A program made the position numbers and the translations under genes. 64,000 nucleotides of DNA, from positions 1-64,000 of the forward strand of contig CAZCZL010000011.1 of assembly GCA_964503315.1 (NCBI GenBank), read 5' to 3'. Source of the DNA: FEB-12 sp964503315 (GTDB lineage: Bacteria > Zixibacteria > MSB-5A5 > GN15 > FEB-12). Each line of letters starts with the position of its first letter. Positions within the stretch are counted from its first letter, which is position 1. This document shows, piece after piece, positions 45,101 to 52,547 of this stretch. Below the pieces are notes generated by a model, which worked only from the letters and a program-made list of their open reading frames with translations, searched no databases and had not been told where the DNA came from.

Positions 45101-46399
45101 CACCCTCAGGTCGAAATCCGCGGTCGCAAACATCAGGTACTCTTCCTGCAATCCTTCCAGGACTTCAGGGAACACCCGCGATAACAACGGACCCTTCAGC
45201 GTCAGGCTTTTCTGACGCGGATCATGCTCATCACCCCAGAAAGCGGTGAACATCACTTCGTAAGTACGTCCCTCCTTGGTCCACTCACCCCTGACGGCGA
45301 TAGACTTCTTATCCCGATCAATGAAGATGCCATGCTCGGCCGCTTTCAGTACGACCTTGTCGAAATTGGAGCCTTCATCATCCGCCTTCATCGGGATCTG
45401 CACTGTGCCACCCGTGCGGTTGTATGTATCGAGCCGGCCCGCGACACTTTCGAAACTGGAGGTGTTGAAATCGCTCAGTGTGCCGGTCGCGTTGGGCGCT
45501 ATCTCCACTATCAGAGGTCCGGATGAGAAGGCCGAGTCGCTTGAGCTCCGCACGACAAAGGACCAGATCTCACTTCTCCCCTGGTTGCTCGAAGGCGGGA
45601 ACCCGTTCTGGTCAACCGCCTGGACCTGCCAGACGTACCGCTTGCCTGCCTCAAGGGGAAGTCCGTCCATCGGATATTGGAAATTGGTCGTGACTAGTTG
45701 GTCATTGTCGTATTGTGGGATGTTTGCCAGCAATGCCTGGTGGTCGGATTGTCCCGACAATACCTCGACTATCGTTAAGACATAGCGGAGTTGGTATTCA
45801 GGCGGAACATTTAGCGGGGTCCAGGTGAAAACAGGGTACTGAGTGATCACGCTGTCGCCATCCATCGGGAAGATCAGTGATGGCGGGGCGGGGTAGACAA
45901 TGGTGAAGGTCGCGCAGATGTCGGTCGCCAGGCTGTTCCCGGCAATATCCCGGATCGTTATACAGATCGAGTATTCACCCTCCGGCAGACGTCCGGTGCG
46001 AAGTATCTCGTCGCGGAACGCCCCGTCATAGGATACCGAACCCCAGTCAACAAAACGATCTGAATTGAGTTGGACGGTCCCACCCGAAGTGACTGTAAAC
46101 GGATTACTGCTGCCATGCGCGAGGATACCGCTCTGCTCGCGGATGATTGTCAGTTCGAGGATCACTTCCGTATCCGTGCCGCTATTGTTGGTGATGGTCA
46201 GGGATCCGTTGGTTGGATTCCGCTCGTAGTCGCTCAGGTAAGGTGAGGGGAAGGGGTGCATGAAGATGGTCCCACCCCAGTCTTGACACGTAACAGCAGC
46301 GGGGCTAAGAAAAGCCAGACACAGAACGATTATCAGCGTGCTGCCAACGCATGTGCTCCCGCGAGCACGAGAGTATATCAGAGATCTATCAAGAAGCAT
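42146..46399 (-). CDS. 1417-aa exported protein with internal repeats, unknown function
   Basis: Signal peptide (STLIIVLCLAFLSPAAVTCQ). The N-terminal 300 residues look like surface Ig-like strands with a segment PSLIFPMDGDSVITQYPVFTWTP similar to TANFOR-type domains of Bacteroidota surface proteins (tentative). Two copies of a module are visible: KPGLNFLGKFDL...DVMSKLGVEEPYTELRGYI (about 450-505) and KPGLNLIATIPG...AIMNKLGVERGSVLLQGSL (about 876-930). A low-complexity Ser/Thr/Gly/Pro linker lies near 660-700. The C-terminus has an Ala/Arg-rich helix (about 1290-1350). No enzyme motifs found. First gene of an operon with the barrel-like protein. Start ATG 46399 lacks a good ribosome binding site. 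Confidence 0.7.
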   Translation of the reverse strand: MLLDRSLIYSRARGSTCVGSTLIIVLCLAFLSPAAVTCQDWGGTIFMHPFPSPYLSDYERNPTNGSLTITNNSGTDTEVILELTIIREQSGILAHGSSNPFTVTSGGTVQLNSDRFVDWGSVSYDGAFRDEILRTGRLPEGEYSICITIRDIAGNSLATDICATFTIVYPAPPSLIFPMDGDSVITQYPVFTWTPLNVPPEYQLRYVLTIVEVLSGQSDHQALLANIPQYDNDQLVTTNFQYPMDGLPLEAGKRYVWQVQAVDQNGFPPSSNQGRSEIWSFVVRSSSDSAFSSGPLIVEIAPNATGTLSDFNTSSFESVAGRLDTYNRTGGTVQIPMKADDEGSNFDKVVLKAAEHGIFIDRDKKSIAVRGEWTKEGRTYEVMFTAFWGDEHDPRQKSLTLKGPLLSRVFPEVLEGLQEEYLMFATADFDLRVEDLPENAAGFFGAADEIELKPGLNFLGKFDLHRAPNLADVMSKLGVEEPYTELRGYITRDVSFAFSKGEKPTRDVTWEIALVGKVPITRSLISWMPEADAELEIAWEREKSTKPGPDSLEKKLTPKLSLIGKVTFPFLQSAARLKDTIEVTGAIALEFESASKPDVIASLSFDDIINFPKFENVFKFHDPKIEWNITKGDIKLEGEFDFGKFEKAGTIEVEFAKKDTTGNKVDSTGLQTSTNSTSGSPGGAAPTTGTPALPSKVNLAAMMNKEQPEPMSGGKKKSNREVKVTAKFSQSALRSLTPWNLVKTGLNLAENLGAEPEFLQDVPSLQELAMSFTPGQPSSAVLRGKTELQGSSTDVVVARAETPTKKGFVLGLKPENWSIKKYVPDFSMPGLDDLDLSNIALIFSNVEGVMPSSEMTEEEFSFYSAVYGSDQFSAVIKPGLNLIATIPGENLVSDGPLLAIMNKLGVERGSVLLQGSLSRHLKDAYFLAEFPAMQPEGAPEWFKSGQMAVELTGQPSIALAGLLTVAIEDDIVSFLVKTKAGREGLVLSGGMVSEEGWDSPFGVDWLTLNRVMLLLGVTPAGSVQLGFNADMIVGTKDIDVAVLVALNAASGVPTNFMFDGASETGFAISDVVELQTKMLASSGRPGIPLENLPPLGLENAKLKFAPKDSPELGITRGMAIGGLLYLESGSGKNKIADALLDISLEGIIGKGSVTAFELGPLKLDEADVDLTLTRETQHCIVTGQASLGFMSAMVDLHISKTAARFETEAEIFDAFRANVKANATLSSAKTEFLVEAGMQNDFNGRIASEISDGLLSFVREKMDAAVRASDAATGKWEAAVDARNKARNVWLDTPLFPRDQKAARRNRWLATVATAARANAERIVSAGAARRWTLVHDLASGASSATGGGRLIVVNSADFSADLADLKGGAVKKMHLNLTFRGKAVDLDLAGWNFREIPKSIASSISGLAGQLVNTVD

Positions 46400-46675
46400 C
46401 GAGAGTGAATGGAAAAGCCGATGGGATGACGATCACAGAAACGAACAGGAGGAGGAGCCCATCGGAAAGTGCGCTCCGGATGGCGCGGAGAAACCTATGT
46501 GTCTCCAGGCCGACGGGCCACAGTAGCCCGCTATTCCATGTTTGAATAATGTACAGACATAGTCCATAATCCGCAAGGACTATTTTGATTCTATTTGAAC
46601 TCGAGGATCGCTCAAACGATCGAATGGATATCCGCCAGTAGACTACGAAGCGCGGAGATAGTACCTACATTTGCG

Positions 46676-48151
46676 TCAGCCAATATGGGCTTTCACTTTT
46701 GCCATGCTCTCGGTCAGTCTTCGCAGCGATTCCTCCCGCCCGAGTATCTCAAGGATATCCGTTGCTCCGCCGGGGGTTGCCGATGTTCCAGATATAGCTA
46801 TTCGAACTGACCACATCACGGCGCCGGCTTTCAGACCAAGGGTAGCGCTAAGTTTCTTCAACTCTTCAAAAAGAGCAGCGCCTTGCCACACGTGAGCATT
46901 CTTGAGCAGATCGATCGCGGCAGGCAGTATCTGCACCGCGTTCTCAAGCGTTGCCTTCTGCGACTTGTTGACGAATAACTCAGTGTCAAACTGAGGCAGC
47001 GCCTCAAAGAAGGAAATCTGCTTGGGGATCTGCGAGAGTTTTTCGATGCGCGGCTGTATCAGGGTCAGAAGTTTCTCAATATCAATATCCCGAGTGATGA
47101 CCTTCCGCACGTAAGGAAGCGCGAGTTCTCTGAATCGCTCCGGCGACAGCTTGCGAATATACATCCCATTGAACCAGAGCAACTTCTCGAAATCAAAGAT
47201 CGAGGATGATTTGTTTATCCCGGTCACGCGGAAACGCTGCACCAGTTCCGCGAGAGTGAAGAACTCCTCGGTTGTATCTTTCGGGCTCCATCCGAGTAGA
47301 GCGATGTAGTTTACAATACTCTCCGGTAGGTAGCCGTCCTCCACGAGATCCTGGAAACTGACCGCACCATGACGCTTCGACAACTTAGAGACTGTGCCGT
47401 CCTCTCCCTTACCCATGATCAAGGGAAGGTGCACATAGCGCGGGCGCTCCCATCCGAAAGCGTCATACAACAGGACATACTGCGGGGTCGATGAGAGATA
47501 CTCGGAACCGCGCACTACGTGGGTCACGCCCATCAGGTAGTCATCAACAACATGGGCGAAATTGTAGGTCGGATAGCCGTCCGATTTGATGAGCACGATA
47601 TCCTGAAGATCCGAGTTCGCGCGGGAGATATTGCCAAAGACCTCGTCATGGAACGCGGTCGCGCCATCCAGTGGTACTTTCTGACGGATCACATAGGGAG
47701 TGCCACTGTCAAGGTTCTCCCTCACTCTATCCGGTGACAGATCCCGGCACTGTCGGTTGTAGCCGAAGCCAACCTCATCGGTCAATGGCTCGCTTGGTTC
47801 CTGGCTGTCGCAGAAGCAGTGGTACGCATGGCCGGTGTCGACCAGTTTGCGGGCATGGTCACCGTAGATATCCAGTCTCTCGCTTTGAATGTACGGGCCG
47901 TTCGCGCCGCCTTTGCCCGGGCCTTCATCGTAATGCAGACCCGCCAGTTCGAGCGTATCATAGATTATCTGAATGGCGTTTTCGACCAATCGCTTCCTGT
48001 CGGTATCCTCGATCCGCAGGATGAACAGGCCGTCATTCGATTTCGCCAATAGGTAAGAGTAGAGTGCGGTGCGAAGATTCCCGATATGCATGTAGCCAGA
48101 CGGGCTGGGCGCGAAACGAGTGACAACTCTATTCTTATCCATTGGATCCAT
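46676..48151 (-). CDS. gltX: Glutamyl-tRNA synthetase
   Basis: 491 residues, class I synthetase. RFAPSPSGYMHIGNLRTALY carries the HIGH motif (MHIG), RIEDTDRKR is the glutamate-pocket signature, and VSKLSKRHGAVS is the KMSKS loop (KLSKR). The C-terminal helical anticodon-binding part is present, length normal. It charges tRNA-Glu. An alternative ATG three codons on (48142) is equally possible, both with weak ribosome binding sites. Lies 47 bp after metG in the same direction. Confidence 0.95.
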   Translation of the reverse strand: MDPMDKNRVVTRFAPSPSGYMHIGNLRTALYSYLLAKSNDGLFILRIEDTDRKRLVENAIQIIYDTLELAGLHYDEGPGKGGANGPYIQSERLDIYGDHARKLVDTGHAYHCFCDSQEPSEPLTDEVGFGYNRQCRDLSPDRVRENLDSGTPYVIRQKVPLDGATAFHDEVFGNISRANSDLQDIVLIKSDGYPTYNFAHVVDDYLMGVTHVVRGSEYLSSTPQYVLLYDAFGWERPRYVHLPLIMGKGEDGTVSKLSKRHGAVSFQDLVEDGYLPESIVNYIALLGWSPKDTTEEFFTLAELVQRFRVTGINKSSSIFDFEKLLWFNGMYIRKLSPERFRELALPYVRKVITRDIDIEKLLTLIQPRIEKLSQIPKQISFFEALPQFDTELFVNKSQKATLENAVQILPAAIDLLKNAHVWQGAALFEELKKLSATLGLKAGAVMWSVRIAISGTSATPGGATDILEILGREESLRRLTESMAKVKAHIG

Positions 48152-48198
48152 AATCTATTTCGGGTTGCTTCAGGGCTGACGATATATCTTGCTCTCGT

Positions 48199-50208
48199 TC
48201 ATGCCTTGAATTGGCTTATCTGCGATTCGTGTTTCACAAAGAAATCAAAGTGCGGCGGGAGGACGCCGAACCCATGTGTGGTGATGTCCGGCACGAACGC
48301 ATCCAGTGGGTCAAAGATTCGCTCCCAGGACCAGAGCTCTTCCCCAACTCCGAAATATTCTCGGATCAATTCAGTGCCACGCGGCGCGATCGGGTGGACC
48401 AGCGATGTTGCTATCCGTACATAATAGAAGAGGTCGACCAGTGACTGGGGATTGATTCCGCCGGCTTCATCGGCTTTCGAGTTTTTCGCCCAGAATTTGG
48501 AGATATCGCGAATGTATTTGTCCACCGTGACCATCGCCTGCTGGAATTGATGCGCGTGCATCTGACGTTCATAGGTCAGGACCGCCTGTCGCGAAACGCT
48601 CAACGCTTCTTCGCTCACCTTGTATGCTGGCATACGGCCGCCGAACTCTTTCTGCAGAGTATAGAAACAGGATCGGGCACAGCGGTTCAGTACATTGCTG
48701 AGCAGATTTCCTTCAACGAGCACCGGGTCATTGTCCATTGGTTTGGCATCAGGATCGAACGCTTTTGGCCTGAAACTGACACCTTGTTTCCCCAGTCCGA
48801 GTCCGAAGAAATGAGCCCGCAATTGATCCGAAGTGTAGTGATCGAGCAGTTCAGTGGCTGCCGGTGGTTTGATCGGCCCACTGCTGCTTATTTTCTTGTT
48901 GAGGAATTGGACATGTTTATTCACGACCAGCACCGGCAATTGCATCGTCCCTTCGGGGGCTGGAAGTGCCGGCTCTTTTCCCTGCAATCCGAGGAACATC
49001 GCCATTTCGGCCGGACCGTAGAAATAGACATTATCTTCGCCGATAAACTGGAAGACTCCCGCGTTTGTGTCGCACCACCATTCTTCCCAACCCGAGCTTT
49101 TGGCTTTTCCACTCTCACAGCAATAGGATGTAAATGACACAGGAGCGATCAGTGACTCCGGCCAAACCCACCAGGTTCTTGCCGGTTCATTTTCCAGGAC
49201 GGGTGCCGGCAATCCCCACTCCTGATTTCCGGTCAATCGGAACGGTACCAGTGTTTTCCCTGTCCGGAAACGGATCCCGGCTTCAACGAGAGTCGCGCAC
49301 GCCCGCTCACGCTCTTCAAGGCTTTCGAAGACCAAGCCAACGGACTGACTCTTGCTGGTTCGTTCGGTGAAGGGATGATTGGTTCCCAGGATCCCGCTGA
49401 CCGATTCCATGTCATCCTTCTTGACGAAGATGATCGGCGGCTCAAAAAACTCGCTGATGGCTTTCACCGCAAAGGGACGACCATGTGGGCTCTCTTCCAC
49501 ATTTCGTAACCATTCTTCCAAAAGAGGTCTGAACTTGGGGACATCAACATACCAATTGCTGACCTCTTTCAAGATAGGAACTGAGCTGGAAAGCGTGCTC
49601 TTGGGGTTGATGAGGTCTTTCGGCTCGTATTGGTGACCCAGCGAGCACTCATCGGCATATCCCTTGTCGGATTGGCAACCATCGATCGGACAGATTCCTT
49701 CAACCTGACGGCCATTGAGGAAAAGGGAGGTCTCCGTATCAAAGAATTGAAGCCCGGTTCTCTGGGTCAGATGCCCTTTCTGATGCAATTGTCTCATCAA
49801 CTGATCGCACAGTTCCTTGTGCGTTTTGGCCGGGCCATCGAGCGCCGACGCAGCGAAGAGATTGAGAGAAATGTCGAACGCGGCCAGAGATCTCTTCTGC
49901 AGTTCGTGGTTTGACCGGACAAACTGCTCGATATCTCCTGTGAACCCCTTTTCCGACACCGCGATGCGGAATGCTTCTACGATCGAAGACCCGTAGCAGT
50001 CCGTGCCGGAAACAAAAAGCACATTCTCTTTGCCGATCCGGTCGCGCAGGAATCGGGCGTAGATATCCGCATGGACAAACACGCCGCCGATATGGCCGAA
50101 GTGGAGGTCTTTGTTGCCGTACGGCATCCCAGCCGTCACGACGGCTCGACGGGGAAAGGTCGGCCGAGTAGTGTCTTTCGCCGGCCTATCGGGAGCAGGA
50201 GAACTCAT
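48199..50208 (-). CDS. metG: Divergent methionyl-tRNA synthetase
   Basis: 669 residues, class I synthetase. AVVTAGMPYGNKDLHFGHIGG holds the HIGH motif (H36-F-G-H39), LFVSGTDCYGSS and the Cys knuckle CPIDGC...ADEC (zinc) are MetRS-like, and FRLTGNQEWGLPAP replaces the usual RDLDWGVPVP. The KMSKS loop reads K439-I-S-S-S443, so the second Lys is Ser. There is an additional ~65-residue stretch (about 270-335) before EWGLPAP that ordinary MetRS lacks, and no C-terminal EMAP/OB domain. I judge it the cell's MetRS or a divergent paralogue; a second copy elsewhere cannot be excluded. The start is a good ATG with weak ribosome binding site. Confidence 0.75.
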   Translation of the reverse strand: MSSPAPDRPAKDTTRPTFPRRAVVTAGMPYGNKDLHFGHIGGVFVHADIYARFLRDRIGKENVLFVSGTDCYGSSIVEAFRIAVSEKGFTGDIEQFVRSNHELQKRSLAAFDISLNLFAASALDGPAKTHKELCDQLMRQLHQKGHLTQRTGLQFFDTETSLFLNGRQVEGICPIDGCQSDKGYADECSLGHQYEPKDLINPKSTLSSSVPILKEVSNWYVDVPKFRPLLEEWLRNVEESPHGRPFAVKAISEFFEPPIIFVKKDDMESVSGILGTNHPFTERTSKSQSVGLVFESLEERERACATLVEAGIRFRTGKTLVPFRLTGNQEWGLPAPVLENEPARTWWVWPESLIAPVSFTSYCCESGKAKSSGWEEWWCDTNAGVFQFIGEDNVYFYGPAEMAMFLGLQGKEPALPAPEGTMQLPVLVVNKHVQFLNKKISSSGPIKPPAATELLDHYTSDQLRAHFFGLGLGKQGVSFRPKAFDPDAKPMDNDPVLVEGNLLSNVLNRCARSCFYTLQKEFGGRMPAYKVSEEALSVSRQAVLTYERQMHAHQFQQAMVTVDKYIRDISKFWAKNSKADEAGGINPQSLVDLFYYVRIATSLVHPIAPRGTELIREYFGVGEELWSWERIFDPLDAFVPDITTHGFGVLPPHFDFFVKHESQISQFKA

Positions 50209-50495
50209 CTGATTGCCTAACCTCTGATACTGCTTACAGTAAACTCGTTTTTAAGGTAGACAAAATAGGTGATTGTCAGGGGAGTCGCAACAGGTTCTTG
50301 GGGAGGCGTATTGCTCGAATCCGTGGGAAAGTGCCGGTCGATTGCATCTTCACGTGAGTCAGTCTGCGTGAATAAATGACCCAAGAAGATCAAGGCCAAG
50401 TTAGGCCAAGTATTGTGCGAGCCGACACAAGAGAGCCTGTGAGAATTACTTTGGCATTTTGATTTTCAATGGCTTATGAAGCTATATACAGAAAT

Positions 50496-50524
50496 TGGTG
50501 GAGGTGGGGGGAATCGAACCCCCG
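50496..50524 (-). other. tRNA/tmRNA 3'-end fragment, candidate attachment site
   Basis: On the minus strand this reads as a complete T-arm GGGGG-TTCGATT-CCCCC, a 7-base acceptor strand CACCTCC, A and CCA, the exact 3' end of a tRNA or tmRNA (tmRNA genes often end CCTCCACCA). The matching 5' acceptor GGAGGTG and the D and anticodon arms are not within the next 90-100 bases, and a full tmRNA would run into the coding region at 50700. Such fragments remain at one end of an element integrated into a tRNA or ssrA gene; the orientation puts the element to the right. Confidence 0.65.
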
Positions 50525-50537
50525 ACTCGCTATGTGG

Positions 50538-50561
50538 CACAATGACTTACGGGTCATTGTG
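50538..50561. repeat. Perfect hairpin and direct repeats beside the tRNA fragment
   Basis: CACAATGAC (50538-50546) pairs with GTCATTGTG (50553-50561), loop TTACGG. ATTGTGACC occurs at 50556-50564 and again at 50567-50575, an 11-bp step. Such short repeats beside an attachment core resemble recombinase arm sites, but no recombinase gene is present nearby. Confidence 0.4.
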
Positions 50562-50699
50562 ACCAAATTGTGACCCTTTTTCGCCCGACTTTCAAAAGTG
50601 TGGACTCTTCATCTCGTTTCGTCTTCACCGCGGAAATGAATGATCGACATTTGATGAACCTAGGAAGTTTCTGAATTCCCAAGTTCATTCCTTCGAAGG

Positions 50700-52508
50700 T
50701 CATTTCATCTTACCCTGTTCAAGATTGTGTGAGGATGGGTCCGCCACAGATTTATCCAATTCCGGCCGGTATCCGATCCCTTGCTCGCGTCCTTTGTCGA
50801 ACAGTTCCGGGTGGGCGTACTTGCCCCGTTCGTCGGGACGTTTGGCGACTTCAACCTCGATCGGATGCGCCTGAGCGTATGCATCTTTCCTGATTCCTGT
50901 TACCTGCCAGGAAACTTTGACAGACGGCTTATCAGTCTGAATCACGAATCGATTATTCTGTACTTCCTGAGCGACAATGGCTTGTGCAAACTGCCCGACT
51001 ACTGTGAGCTGATAGCGGAAGTCTTTATTCAGCGCTTCGAACCAGTCCGGTAGTGTGACAGTAGCGTACCCTGTTGCGTCGGTAGTCTCGTTACCATTGT
51101 AGATGTTCATCATATCAGGTGATTCAACGAACGAATGCTGAAGGTATTTGTTCGTCGGATCGAGAGGGTGATCGATCTTGAAAGAGCCAGCGGACTTGGA
51201 GAGGGTTCCAAATACCTGCACATTCCCATAGAAGAAGCCGGCAGCGGAATTGGTACCATATCCCCCAGCCATAAGTGCGGTTGAGTTCGTACCGTGAGAT
51301 TCGGCGAAGACACCAATTGAGCCATCGCCCGTCGAGTATGCAAAGACTCCCTTGCCACTGGGGGCATTCACTTCGCCCCAGACGCCATAGGTCTCATAAT
51401 TGGTACCTGCGGCATATCCGAAGACTCCGTATTTATTCCCTGAAGTGCCGTCGGCGATTCCATAGACTCCGTACTTGTCACCGTTCGAGCCCTCTGCTTT
51501 ACCATATACTCCGTGTTTCTTACCCGTACCATCGCCTTGGGCATGACCGTAACTTCCATAGTATGCATTTGATCCATTCTGAAACACACGACCGCGTACG
51601 CCTATAAACCCGCCTTCAAATTGGCCGCCGAAGCCGTAGTAGTCGGCCGGAGTAGACTTGCCATAGACTGCAACCGCGTCGAAGTTTCCCACGCCCTGGT
51701 ATTCGCTGTGAACGACATGGGTAGCGGCGGTGTTTGCCGAAACTCCAAAGTAGCCGCCGATGGTATCGAACGCATCACCGACATCGAGGCTCCCGTACAA
51801 TGATGGCCTGCCTATTGCGACGTGACCGTCGGGTTTGCAAATGATCGACGGAATAGAGTTCCCCTGCTTGTAGAAGTACATATCACCAGCAGTCACCCAA
51901 CCACCGAAGGCTCCCGCAGATCCCGCCACACTGGCTTCCCACACGGACGAAGATGATGTGTTGGATATCTCTGCCACGGTTGCGCCACTGTTCGACGATT
52001 CAAATCGAGAAACAAATAAACCGCCGGTCGGTTCAACGACATGCAGTGGACGGATCGGCGCAATCGTCCCGATGCCGACAGAATCAGTAGTGTTGACCTG
52101 GATCATCCTGGAATTGTAGTCCTTCCATCCGCCACCCATATAGGAATTCATCGCAAACGGAACAGCGGTCAACTTGGTGCGCGGAGACATTTCCGGATCG
52201 GTCCCAACTTTCACGCCCAGCCACAGTAGACTGTCTCCAAAAAGCCAGGTTGGAAACCAAGATACCGTGCCAATTGGAGCTGAAAACAGCCCGTCAACAG
52301 TAGTGACGGTCTGCGTCTCTCCCCAATAGGCTGAACCGCCTGTGGGTGCACCATAGAGTGCAAACGCAACCGAATAGTTACCGTTCGGAACGGCTGTTCC
52401 GGAGGGAGTGGTCAACCGGCCTTGAAAGTTGATCACGTTTGGTGAACCGGCATAAGCCGATTCAACCACCAGCAGTATGATCAGCATGAAAACTACTTTG
52501 CATTTCAC
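50700..52508 (-). CDS. Secreted tail-fibre-like protein with KYGVYG repeats
   Basis: 602 residues, signal peptide (FMLIILLVVESAYAG). Residues about 25-120 form the INFQGRL..P.G....G.Y.V.F.LY domain found on many FCB surface proteins. About 290-430 holds at least five tandem units of GVYG.A.G..G.KYGV(Y/F)G.A.G type, beta-structured like phage tail spikes. About 440-470 has SFKIDHPLDPTNKYLQHSFVESPDMMNIYNG, a conserved C-terminal segment of such surface proteins, then a charged tail. Probably an exported trimeric fibre or adhesin. First gene to the right of the tRNA fragment; the gene ends in ATGAAATGA. Confidence 0.7.
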   Translation of the reverse strand: MKCKVVFMLIILLVVESAYAGSPNVINFQGRLTTPSGTAVPNGNYSVAFALYGAPTGGSAYWGETQTVTTVDGLFSAPIGTVSWFPTWLFGDSLLWLGVKVGTDPEMSPRTKLTAVPFAMNSYMGGGWKDYNSRMIQVNTTDSVGIGTIAPIRPLHVVEPTGGLFVSRFESSNSGATVAEISNTSSSSVWEASVAGSAGAFGGWVTAGDMYFYKQGNSIPSIICKPDGHVAIGRPSLYGSLDVGDAFDTIGGYFGVSANTAATHVVHSEYQGVGNFDAVAVYGKSTPADYYGFGGQFEGGFIGVRGRVFQNGSNAYYGSYGHAQGDGTGKKHGVYGKAEGSNGDKYGVYGIADGTSGNKYGVFGYAAGTNYETYGVWGEVNAPSGKGVFAYSTGDGSIGVFAESHGTNSTALMAGGYGTNSAAGFFYGNVQVFGTLSKSAGSFKIDHPLDPTNKYLQHSFVESPDMMNIYNGNETTDATGYATVTLPDWFEALNKDFRYQLTVVGQFAQAIVAQEVQNNRFVIQTDKPSVKVSWQVTGIRKDAYAQAHPIEVEVAKRPDERGKYAHPELFDKGREQGIGYRPELDKSVADPSSHNLEQGKMK

Positions 52509-52547
52509 AGAACTTATCCTCCAATTATATGTTTTCGGCTCAGTTCT

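Larger units (their letters stand above)
50209..50699. other. 491-bp gap between metG and the tail-fibre-like gene
   Basis: Contains the probable metG promoter (minus strand CTGACA near 50279 with TTAAAA-like -10 near 50252), the tRNA/tmRNA 3' fragment at 50496-50524, a hairpin at 50538-50561 and a direct repeat. 50300-50490 shows nothing else. A 49-codon minus-strand frame (50554-50703) is open but unsupported apart from its ATGA overlap with the gene ending at 50700. Confidence 0.5.

Noticed and set aside
50496..50590. Complete tRNA or tmRNA gene
   Set aside because: T-arm and acceptor 3' strand are perfect, but no 5' acceptor GGAGGTG, D-arm or anticodon arm is found within tRNA length, and a tmRNA would overlap the coding gene at 50700.
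51370..51580. CRISPR-like or satellite repeat
   Set aside because: The periodicity comes from coding repeats (KYGVYG units) of the tail-fibre-like protein; units vary and there are no spacers.
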